Shown piece by piece: positions 1 through 6,778 of a DNA stretch of 8,832 nucleotides. This stretch comes from Chitinophagia bacterium. GTDB lineage: Bacteria > Bacteroidota > Bacteroidia > Chitinophagales > Chitinophagaceae. The notes below the pieces were generated by a model. The model was not told the origin of the DNA. It saw only the letters and a list, made by a program, of their open reading frames with translations, and ran no database searches. Made by a program: the position numbers and the translations under genes. Location of the stretch: the NCBI GenBank assembly GCA_010027295.1, contig RGVM01000077.1:1-8832 (forward strand), in the 5' to 3' direction. Position 1 is the stretch's first letter, and the number at the start of each line of letters is the position of its first letter.

Positions 1-2009
1 TGGGTGACGGTGGAGGCCGAGGTCGTGCGGAAGATGGTGTCCGTGCTCACGAAGTAGAGGTTCTCGGTGTTGTCCTCGTCGAGGTGGAAGTAGGTGACGA
101 ACTCGCCGTCACCGGCATTGGCGGGCTTGATGTAGGTGTAGAAGCTGTTGTCGAAGGGAGGGAAGAGTTTCACGCGGTAGATGTTGCCGTTCTGATAGCC
201 TCCGTAGAGGAACTGCCTTCCCTGGGCGTTTTTGGACGACATGCCCACCTGTCCGCCGTCGCCGCCGATCAGCGAGTAGTGGTCGTTTGAGTCGGGGAGC
301 ACTCCTGCGAGCATGCCCGACACATCTCGGAAGGACGTGCCGTTGTCCTGCGCCCCGCCGAGGTAGTTGCGTGTTCCGGGGACGGGGTCGATGCCGACGT
401 GGTAGTACTGGAAGGTCTGGTACTGGTTGTTTAGGTTCGCCCACAGGACTCTGGGTGCGGTGGCATTGTCGGTGTAGATGAGGCCTCCGTCGGAGGCTAC
501 GACCATGCGGTTGGGGTTGCTGGGGTCGAATCCTATCTGGTGGATGTCCGGATGGCTGAGGAAGTCGGGGTCGTCATAGGTGTCCGAAGAGTATCCGCCT
601 ATGAAGGTGGAGTTGGCCGCCGTGGAGAATCCGTTGGTGGAGCGGTAGAGGTTGACGCCTCCGAGGAAGACGATGTTCGGCTGGGTGGGATGCACGGCTA
701 CGGCCATGTCGTAGCCGAACTGTCCTTCGTACCAGGTGTCGTCGACGGTGGTGCCGTCCTGTGCCTTGGCCGTGAGGCCGGCCGAGACGTTGGTCCAGGT
801 GAAGGCCGGGAAGCCACCCATGTCGCAGCGGAAGAGGTCGGCCTCGGCCTTTCCGTCGGCGGCGCTGAGGGCGTTCATGACAAGGACGTACATGAGGTCC
901 TGGTTGGAGGGCGCGAGTCCGAAGGCGATGCGACCCCATCCGGCGCCGAATTCCCCGTCAGCATTGAGGCTGGCGTTGTTGTAGGCGCGCCAGCCGGGGA
1001 TGGAGTCCGTCTGTCCGTTCAGGCCACCCGCCATGCGCGACCAGTCGCCCGCGTTGCCGGTGGTGGAGGTCCATACGCCGGCGAAGGCCCGGTCGGGGTT
1101 CCTGCCGGAGAAGGCGGCGAAGAGGCGGGAGCCCGTCTTGTTGATCATGACATCCGTCTGACCGCGGAAGTTGTTGGTGTTGGTGGGGGAGCCCAGGAGG
1201 GTTGCCCAGGTCGCCCCGCCGTCGGTGGAGCGCACGATGCGCTGCTGGATGGCGGCGTACACGTGTCCGGTAGTTGGGTGTACGGCGATGCGCGTGACGA
1301 GGTCGAAGAAGTTGAGGGTGGTGGGGTTGTCATCGGCCGTGGAGGCGAGCTTGGACCAGGTGAGGCCGTTGTCGGTGGACTTGAAGATGCCGTTGCCGCT
1401 GACGAAGCTGCCGATGCCGGCCGCCGATACGCCGTCCGATTCCCCGGTGCCGGCGTACCAGGTGTCCTGGAAGCCGGGCCGCGGGTCCTGTGCGAGGCAG
1501 GAGAGGCTGCGCACCTCGTTGGCAGGGTGCACGAAGGTCCAGCTCTGGCCTCCGTTGACGCTCCGGAAGATGCCACCGTTGATGCCTCCGGCGAGCATGA
1601 TGCGGTTGGTAGTGCCATTGTAGCGGGTATCGAAGGCGAAGCCGCGCGTCCGTCCCCCATAGAGCGAGGGGCCGACGGGTACGTAGGTGTTGGCGACGGC
1701 CGTACCGGTGAGGGTGCTCCCTCCCTGGGAGAGGTCTCCTCGGACGGGCATGTCGCGCACCCATTGCATCTCCAGGGCCCGGATGCCTTCGGGAATCCTT
1801 CCCGTGGCGGGGTCGCGCATCATCTTCCATTCCCGCAAAGACCTGCGGATGCCGCCCTCCGCTTCCACTCGGCCTTCCTGGAATACGGCGGACCGTCTTG
1901 GAATGCGAGCCCCACCGTCCGATTTGCCTGTCAGGAGCAGGGATGCCAGTATGGCGGTCGTGGCAGTTCCGATTGCCAGACAGATTCGGGTGTAGTGATG
2001 CTTTCCCAT
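1..2009 (-). CDS. Large exported Asp-box/BNR beta-propeller protein (partial, C-terminus beyond left edge)
   Basis: Translating from the ATG at 2009 downwards gives 669 residues without a stop, and the frame runs off the left edge. A short basic N-terminus is followed by a hydrophobic stretch (about residues 9-27), which looks like a Sec signal or signal anchor; no clear AxA cleavage site is visible. Residues about 40-110 are polar and charged, containing RDPATGRIPEGIRALE (65-80). A beta-propeller then begins. Three textbook Asp-boxes (S-x-D/N-x-G-x-S/T-W) lie at 150-157 (SVNGGQSW), 211-218 (STDNGLTW) and 261-268 (STDGGATW). Degenerate blades follow, including FDPSNPNRMVVASDGGLIYT (494-513) and GGAQDNGTSF (551-560). 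These resemble the sortilin/VPS10-like or sialidase-like BNR propellers of secreted Bacteroidota proteins. Asp-boxes are structural, so no enzyme activity can be assigned; no sialidase catalytic arrangement was recognised. A type IX sorting domain would be expected at the unseen C-terminus, but that is inference. The start is supported by a promoter-like box just upstream. Confidence 0.85.
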   Translation of the reverse strand, partial: MGKHHYTRICLAIGTATTAILASLLLTGKSDGGARIPRRSAVFQEGRVEAEGGIRRSLREWKMMRDPATGRIPEGIRALEMQWVRDMPVRGDLSQGGSTLTGTAVANTYVPVGPSLYGGRTRGFAFDTRYNGTTNRIMLAGGINGGIFRSVNGGQSWTFVHPANEVRSLSCLAQDPRPGFQDTWYAGTGESDGVSAAGIGSFVSGNGIFKSTDNGLTWSKLASTADDNPTTLNFFDLVTRIAVHPTTGHVYAAIQQRIVRSTDGGATWATLLGSPTNTNNFRGQTDVMINKTGSRLFAAFSGRNPDRAFAGVWTSTTGNAGDWSRMAGGLNGQTDSIPGWRAYNNASLNADGEFGAGWGRIAFGLAPSNQDLMYVLVMNALSAADGKAEADLFRCDMGGFPAFTWTNVSAGLTAKAQDGTTVDDTWYEGQFGYDMAVAVHPTQPNIVFLGGVNLYRSTNGFSTAANSTFIGGYSSDTYDDPDFLSHPDIHQIGFDPSNPNRMVVASDGGLIYTDNATAPRVLWANLNNQYQTFQYYHVGIDPVPGTRNYLGGAQDNGTSFRDVSGMLAGVLPDSNDHYSLIGGDGGQVGMSSKNAQGRQFLYGGYQNGNIYRVKLFPPFDNSFYTYIKPANAGDGEFVTYFHLDEDNTENLYFVSTDTIFRTTSASTVT

Positions 2010-2027
2010 GGTGGAGGCCGGTTGCCA

Positions 2028-2035
2028 TAAATATA
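2028..2035 (-). promoter_or_regulatory. Candidate -7 promoter box for the propeller gene
   Basis: Read on the minus strand, the bases are TATATTTA, matching seven of the eight positions of TAnnTTTG, the Bacteroidota -7 consensus (last base A instead of G). The box sits 18 bases upstream of the ATG at 2009, which leaves room for a short leader of roughly 12 bases. No clear TTTG-type -33 element is visible at the usual distance, so this is only a candidate. It lies in the most AT-rich stretch of the intergenic region. Confidence 0.4.
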
Positions 2036-2086
2036 AGAAAAGGCTGAGACATGCCATGCCGGCGTGCATGTCGATGCGGAGCCCTG

Positions 2087-2094
2087 TATCTTTG
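2087..2094 (+). promoter_or_regulatory. Candidate -7 promoter box for mfd
   Basis: TATCTTTG is a perfect match to the Bacteroidota -7 consensus TAnnTTTG. It ends 14 bases before the ATG at 2109, so transcription would begin around 2099-2101 with a leader of only about 8-10 bases. A -33 TTTG is not obvious upstream. The box lies downstream of the ATG at 2064, which argues that 2064 is not the real mfd start. Confidence 0.5.
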
Positions 2095-2108
2095 AGGGCC
2101 CGAACCAG

Positions 2109-5100
2109 ATGGACACACAGGAAATCGCCCACCCGACGGCCTCCAACCTCGATCCGCTGTTGCAGCGCTACCGCAGCGATCCGCGTACGGCAAGGGTGGC
2201 GGAAGCCCTCTCGGAGCCGCTTCCCCATCGTGTCACGCTCTCCGGCCTGACCGGTAGCGCTGCCGACTTCGTCTTCGCCGCTGTCACCGGCTACGCCGGC
2301 GCAGATCGGCTCAACCACGTCGTCGTCTGCAACGATGCGGAGGAGGCAGCCTATTTCCATAACACGCTCGAGAGCCTGACGGGTGCGCTGGACCTCTTCT
2401 ACTTCCCCTCCTCCTTCAAGGCCGCGCGTAACTACGCCGTCCTCAACAGCAGCCATGTGATGCTGCGCACAGAGGCCCTCAACCGATTCTCCGCGCCGGG
2501 GAACCGGAAAGTCATGGTGACCTACCCGGAGGCGATGCTCGAGAAGGTGGTCATGGCTGATACGCTCTCGAAGAACACCTTGCAGATTAAGGTCAACGAC
2601 ACCCTCGACGTCGACGGACTGATGGAGCGATTCGTGGGGCTTGGCTTCCGCCGCACCGATTTCGTCTACGAGCCGGGTCAGTTCGCGATGCGTGGCGGCA
2701 TTCTCGACATCTACTCCTTCGGCAACGAGCGGCCATACCGCCTGGAGCTCTTCGGCAATGAAGTCGATTCCATCCGCATCTTCGACCCAGAGACCCAGCT
2801 CAGCGAGCGGAAGCTGCTGCAGGTGAGCATCATCCCCAATCTCGAGCTGCGTTTCGAGGGCGCCGTCAAGACGACCCTTCCCGGCTTCCTGCCAGGGAAT
2901 ACCGTCCTCTGGGTGAGGGACTGGGCGCTCATGCTGGAGCGCTGGGCCGACGAGGAGGAGGCCATCCGCATATTCCATGCCCGGCATGTTCCCGAGCCCG
3001 CTGCGGGTGACGAGGAGGACGTCCTCAAGGCCGAGACCGGCCCCGAAGGCTTCACCGATGCCGCCACCCTGGAGGCAGGCTTCGCCGACAGGCATGTCGT
3101 CTCCTTCGGCTTCCGGGCCTCGCTGCCGGGATCCGACCTGGAGGAGTCGTATCGCACGAAGCCGCAACCCGCCTTCAACCGAAAGTTCGACCTCCTGATC
3201 AAGGACCTGCAGGACTGGGTGTCGAAGGGATATGCCATCCACCTGTTCGCGGAGAACCCGCGCCAGCTGGAGCGCCTCCATTCGATCTTCACCGACCTCA
3301 GCGCCGAGATCCCCGCCATCCCCGTGCCCGTCGCCATCCACGAGGGCTTCATCGACGAGGTGCACCAGGTCATCTGCTATACCGACCACCAGGTCTTCCA
3401 GCGCTACCACAAGTACAAGGTCAAGCAGGCCTACAATAAGAGCAAGGCCCTCACGCTGCGGGCCCTGAAGGACCTGCAGCCAGGCGACTATGTAGTGCAC
3501 ATCGAGCACGGCGTGGGCGTCTACAGCGGCCTGCAGAAGGTCGACATGGGAGGTCGGCAGCAGGAGGCCGTGCGCATCCTCTACCGCGACAACGACATCC
3601 TCTACGTCAACATTAACTCCCTCCACAAGATCTCTAAGTACAGCGGCAAGGAGGGACACGTGCCCAAGGTCAGCAAGATCGGGAGCGACGCCTGGCAGAA
3701 GCTCAAGGAGAAGACTAAGGCGCGCGTCAAGGAGGTCGCCTTCGACCTCATCAAACTCTACGCGGAACGTAAGACCAGTCCGGGCTTCCCGCACACCCCG
3801 GACAACTACATGCAGATGGAGCTGGAGGCCTCCTTCCTCTATGAGGATACGCCCGACCAGGGCAAGGCGGTGGCCGATGTGAAGCGGGACATGGAGAGTC
3901 CGCATCCGATGGACCGCCTCATCTGCGGCGACGTGGGCTTCGGCAAGACGGAAGTGGCCGTCCGCGCCGCCTTCAAGACCTGCCTCGACGGCCGGCAGGC
4001 GGCCGTGCTGGTGCCCACCACCATCCTTGCCTTCCAACACTACAAGACCTTCCGGGACCGGCTGCGCGACTTCCCCGTGACAGTCGACTACATCAACCGC
4101 TTCAAGTCGGCCAAGGAGAAGAAGGAGACGCTCAGGCGCCTCGAGGCCGGCGAGGTCGACATCATCGTCGGAACCCACGCCCTGCTGGCAAAGGATGTGA
4201 AATTCAAGGACCTGGGACTGCTCGTCATCGATGAGGAGCAGAAGTTCGGCGTCGGGCACAAGGAGAAGATCAAGACGATGAAGACCGAGGTCGACTGCCT
4301 CACGCTGACCGCCACACCCATCCCACGGACCCTCCAGTTCAGCCTCATGGGCGCGCGCGACCTAAGCGTCATCAACACGCCGCCCCCCAACCGACAGCCC
4401 ATCCAGACCGAGGTCCGCGTCTTCCAGGAGGACCTCATCCGGGAAGCGATCTATTTCGAGACGGAGCGCGGCGGGCAGGTCTTCTTCATCCACAACCGGG
4501 TACAGGGCCTCGCCGAGATGGCCGGCATCATCTCCGCACTCTGCCCCGACCTGTCCGTCGGCTACGCCCACGGACAGATGGAGGGGCACGACCTCGAGGA
4601 GCGCATCCTCGACTTCATCGACCGCCGCTACGATGTGCTCGTCTGCACCAATATCGTGGAGAGCGGCGTCGACATCGCCAATGTCAACACCATCATCATC
4701 AACAACGCGCATCACTTCGGGCTGAGCGACCTGCACCAGCTGCGCGGCCGGGTGGGCCGCAGCAACCGGAAGGCCTTTTGCTATCTGCTGGCGCCGCCCA
4801 TCGGCTTGTTGCCGGCCGACTCGCGCAAGCGACTCCAGACGCTCGAACAACACAGCGAGCTGGGCAGCGGCTTCCAGATCGCCATGCGCGACCTCGACAT
4901 CCGCGGAGCCGGCAACATCCTCGGCGGCGAGCAGAGCGGCTTCATGGTCGAGATCGGCTTCGAGATGTACCAGAAGATCCTGGACGAGGCCGTGCGCGAA
5001 CTGAAGCGCACCGAGTTCCGCGAGGTCTTCAAGGACGAGATCAGCCGTGAGGAGGACTTCGTGAAGGACTGCACCATCGACACCGACCTGGAGATCCTCA

Positions 5101-5531
5101 TCCCCGACGACTATGTCGAGAGCATAACCGAAAGGCTGGCCCTCTACTACCGCCTCGACAACTGCGAGGGCGAGGACGACCTGCAGGCCTTCCACCGGGA
5201 GCTGGAGGACAGATTCGGTCCCGTGCCTGCCTGCGTGGAGGACCTCTTCACCACCGTCCGCTGCCGGCGGCTGGGGGTAGCGCTCGGCTTCGAACGGCTC
5301 ACCCTCAAGCTCGACACGCTACGCTGCTGGTTCGTGGGGAACCCCGACTCGCCCTATTTCGAGTCGCCGCTCTTCCAGTCCATCCTCGCCTATCTCCAGA
5401 CGGCCACCAACAAGGGGCGCCTGAAGCAGACCGGTCGGCATTTCACCCTGGTCTTCGACAACGTGAGGACGATGGATGAAATCCACTCCCTGCTGGAGGA
5501 TATGCATCGGAACGCGGCACAGAAGGCCTGA
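2109..5531 (+). CDS. mfd: Transcription-repair coupling factor Mfd
   Basis: A complete 1140-residue Mfd, close to the family's usual 1100-1170. Mfd is a cytoplasmic ATP-driven DNA translocase that pushes stalled RNA polymerase off damaged DNA and recruits UvrA for nucleotide excision repair. The N-terminal UvrB-like module has a degenerate nucleotide loop (GLTGSAAD, 46-53) without the GKT, as is normal for Mfd. The CarD-like RNA-polymerase-interaction domain starts near 456 (LQPGDYVVHIEHGVGVYSGL). The superfamily 2 motor follows: Walker A GDVGFGKT (607-614), Walker B DEEQ (708-711), motif III TATP (734-737) and motif VI QLRGRVGR (877-884). The C-terminal TRCF domain covers about 995-1110. All key motor residues are present. 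An in-frame ATG at 2064 would add 15 residues, but 2109 is preferred: a perfect -7 box lies between the two, and the extension does not look like Mfd. The propeller gene is divergent upstream; a DUF4870 gene follows after 78 bases. Confidence 0.97.
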   Translation: MDTQEIAHPTASNLDPLLQRYRSDPRTARVAEALSEPLPHRVTLSGLTGSAADFVFAAVTGYAGADRLNHVVVCNDAEEAAYFHNTLESLTGALDLFYFPSSFKAARNYAVLNSSHVMLRTEALNRFSAPGNRKVMVTYPEAMLEKVVMADTLSKNTLQIKVNDTLDVDGLMERFVGLGFRRTDFVYEPGQFAMRGGILDIYSFGNERPYRLELFGNEVDSIRIFDPETQLSERKLLQVSIIPNLELRFEGAVKTTLPGFLPGNTVLWVRDWALMLERWADEEEAIRIFHARHVPEPAAGDEEDVLKAETGPEGFTDAATLEAGFADRHVVSFGFRASLPGSDLEESYRTKPQPAFNRKFDLLIKDLQDWVSKGYAIHLFAENPRQLERLHSIFTDLSAEIPAIPVPVAIHEGFIDEVHQVICYTDHQVFQRYHKYKVKQAYNKSKALTLRALKDLQPGDYVVHIEHGVGVYSGLQKVDMGGRQQEAVRILYRDNDILYVNINSLHKISKYSGKEGHVPKVSKIGSDAWQKLKEKTKARVKEVAFDLIKLYAERKTSPGFPHTPDNYMQMELEASFLYEDTPDQGKAVADVKRDMESPHPMDRLICGDVGFGKTEVAVRAAFKTCLDGRQAAVLVPTTILAFQHYKTFRDRLRDFPVTVDYINRFKSAKEKKETLRRLEAGEVDIIVGTHALLAKDVKFKDLGLLVIDEEQKFGVGHKEKIKTMKTEVDCLTLTATPIPRTLQFSLMGARDLSVINTPPPNRQPIQTEVRVFQEDLIREAIYFETERGGQVFFIHNRVQGLAEMAGIISALCPDLSVGYAHGQMEGHDLEERILDFIDRRYDVLVCTNIVESGVDIANVNTIIINNAHHFGLSDLHQLRGRVGRSNRKAFCYLLAPPIGLLPADSRKRLQTLEQHSELGSGFQIAMRDLDIRGAGNILGGEQSGFMVEIGFEMYQKILDEAVRELKRTEFREVFKDEISREEDFVKDCTIDTDLEILIPDDYVESITERLALYYRLDNCEGEDDLQAFHRELEDRFGPVPACVEDLFTTVRCRRLGVALGFERLTLKLDTLRCWFVGNPDSPYFESPLFQSILAYLQTATNKGRLKQTGRHFTLVFDNVRTMDEIHSLLEDMHRNAAQKA

Positions 5532-5609
5532 ACGGGCTTTGCTCTCGACCCGCGGACGAGGCCCTTCGTTTCATGCCTGATTCGGTATATACACGACACA
5601 AACCATGGC

Positions 5610-5957
5610 ATGACGAACGAAAGCCGCATCAGTCCCGATTACGTCCCCACCGGGGATGAGCGCACCTGGGCGATCCTTGTACATGTACTGTCCATTTTCT
5701 TCTGGATCATCCCCTCGCTGGTCGTGTACCTGGCCAAGCGCGACGAGTCGCCCTACCTGGCCGAGCACGCCCGCGCGGCACTCAACTTCCAGATCACGAT
5801 GAGCCTCCTCTGCATCGGTCTCTTCATCACGCTGATCGGCATCCTATTCCTGTGGGTGCCAGGCATCATCGACTTTGTCCTCTGCATCGTCGCGGCCATC
5901 CGGGCCGGCGACAACCGGCCTTACCGCTATCCCATCAGCCTTCGGCTGGTGAAGTGA
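5610..5957 (+). CDS. DUF4870 small integral membrane protein
   Basis: A 115-residue protein of the DUF4870 family (Tic20-like), whose function is not established. The hydrophobic segments lie at about 20-42, 62-80 and 82-98, giving three membrane helices. The family's conserved features are visible: HVLSIF after the first basic/acidic stretch (25-30), the cytoplasmic-type loop KRDESPYLAEHARAALNFQI (43-62) with its HA..ALNFQ core, and the ending RAGDNRPYRYPISLRLVK (98-115), where the YRYP motif is diagnostic. The start at 5610 is the only sensible one, because the ATG at 5605 meets a stop after one codon. The gene follows mfd on the same strand by 78 bases and could be read through from it or have its own promoter; no good -7 consensus is visible in the gap. 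It converges with the DUF1080 gene. Confidence 0.88.
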   Translation: MTNESRISPDYVPTGDERTWAILVHVLSIFFWIIPSLVVYLAKRDESPYLAEHARAALNFQITMSLLCIGLFITLIGILFLWVPGIIDFVLCIVAAIRAGDNRPYRYPISLRLVK

Positions 5958-5960
5958 AAC

Positions 5961-5990
5961 GAAGAGGGCGCCCCTTGGGAGGCGCCCTTC
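5961..5990. terminator. Hairpin between convergent genes, probable bidirectional terminator
   Basis: AGGGCGCC (5965-5972) pairs perfectly with GGCGCCCT (5981-5988) around an 8-base loop. The stem can be extended by pairing GAAG (5961-5964) with CTTC (5987-5990) if two bases bulge out. The hairpin starts 3 bases after the DUF4870 stop and lies 30 bases beyond the stop of the convergent DUF1080 gene. The T-rich tail is short on both sides, so the intrinsic terminator call rests mainly on the strong GC stem and its position. Confidence 0.65.
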
Positions 5991-6019
5991 GAATGTTGCT
6001 GTGGTAGCGGGTCGGCCGC

Positions 6020-6778
6020 TCAGAGCTCCCGTATCCAGATGTTCCGGAAGGCCGTCGGGTTGCCATGGTCCTGCAGGAAGATGGGTTCCTTGTCGCCATG
6101 CTTCTTGTAGACCGGTGAGCCGACGTATTCGGTGCCGCCCCAGAGGGTGGCGTCGTTCTGTACGAGCACGCCGTTGTGGATGACGGTGATGCGGGCCTGC
6201 GACTTGAGGCGTCCGTCCTCGTGGAAGCGGGGTGCGGTGAAGATGATATCGTAGGTCTGCCATTCGCCGGGTGGGCGGCAGGCGTTCACCAGAGGCGGCA
6301 GCTGTTTGTAGATGCTGCCGGCCTGTCCGTTGACATAGGTCTTGTTGTTATAGTTGTCTAGCACCTGCAGTTCGTACCTGTCCATCAGGTAGATGCCGCT
6401 GTTGCCGCGGCCCTGGCCCTCGCCCTTGACTTCGGCGGGGGTGCGGAACTCCACGTGGAGCTGGCAGTCGCCGAATCCACGTTTGGTGCGGATGCCGCCG
6501 CTGCCGCCCTTCACGACCATGGCGCCGTCCTCGATCGTCCATGGGACATCCTTTTTCTTGGTACCCTCCCATTGGGAGAAGTCCTTACCGTCGAAGAGCA
6601 TGATGGCGTCGCTGGGGGCATCCTGGGCTGTCCTGCCGGGCGTGACGACGGGGGCGGCGGGCTCCCAGTATTCACTGAGCTTGGGGTCGCCCTTGGTGCG
6701 GTCGATCACCTGGGCGTTCGCCTGCTGGAAGCCGATGGCCAGCAGGGAGCAAAGAAGAAGGTTCCGTGTAGTTGTCAT
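6020..6778 (-). CDS. Secreted DUF1080 (3-keto-disaccharide hydrolase family) protein
   Basis: A complete 252-residue protein. Residues 1-22 form a Sec signal peptide: basic Arg5, hydrophobic NLLLCSLLAIGF, then the cleavage motif ANA before Gln23. No lipobox follows it, so the mature protein should be soluble in the periplasm or outside the cell. The rest is one concanavalin-like DUF1080 domain (PF06439, named 3-keto-disaccharide hydrolase) from about 57 to 252. Its hallmarks are AIMLFDGKDFSQWEG (58-72), GNSGIYL (125-131), ELQVLDNY (136-143), GQAGSIYKQLPPLVNA (151-166), PPGEWQTYDIIF (169-180) and the ending LQDHGNPTAFRNIWIREL (235-252). Characterised members cleave the glycosidic bond of 3-keto glycosides by elimination; activity here is inferred. 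The start is MTTTRN at 6778, because an in-frame extension to 6913 lacks a signal peptide and lies inside the upstream gene. The ATG overlaps the stop of the oxidoreductase gene as ATGA, indicating translational coupling. Confidence 0.93.
   Translation of the reverse strand: MTTTRNLLLCSLLAIGFQQANAQVIDRTKGDPKLSEYWEPAAPVVTPGRTAQDAPSDAIMLFDGKDFSQWEGTKKKDVPWTIEDGAMVVKGGSGGIRTKRGFGDCQLHVEFRTPAEVKGEGQGRGNSGIYLMDRYELQVLDNYNNKTYVNGQAGSIYKQLPPLVNACRPPGEWQTYDIIFTAPRFHEDGRLKSQARITVIHNGVLVQNDATLWGGTEYVGSPVYKKHGDKEPIFLQDHGNPTAFRNIWIREL

Noticed and set aside
540..2030. A 496-codon open frame on the plus strand, antiparallel to the propeller gene
   Set aside because: Its product is a Gly/Val/Ala/Glu-rich sequence without any recognisable domain. 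The minus-strand frame opposite has a signal-like N-terminus and perfect Asp-boxes. Long antisense frames are expected in GC-rich coding DNA.
1330..2193. A 287-codon minus-strand frame starting inside mfd and running through the propeller gene
   Set aside because: It is Arg/His/Pro-rich, spans the divergent promoter region, and is a shifted frame of the propeller gene, whose own frame is open for 669 codons with Asp-box motifs.
4362..5195. A 277-codon frame antiparallel to mfd
   Set aside because: It mirrors the helicase motif region of mfd and is rich in Val/Ala/Asp/Leu without domain features, so it is a shadow of the mfd coding strand.
5534..5564. Possible terminator hairpin after mfd (GGGC...CTCG pairing with CGAG-GCCC)
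   Set aside because: The stem needs a 6-base bulge on one side and the following T content is modest, so it is too weak to call, although the position would be right.
5586..5593. TATATACA in front of the DUF4870 gene as a promoter box
   Set aside because: It matches only the TA and one T of TAnnTTTG and has no TTTG at a proper distance, so it may be chance AT-rich sequence.
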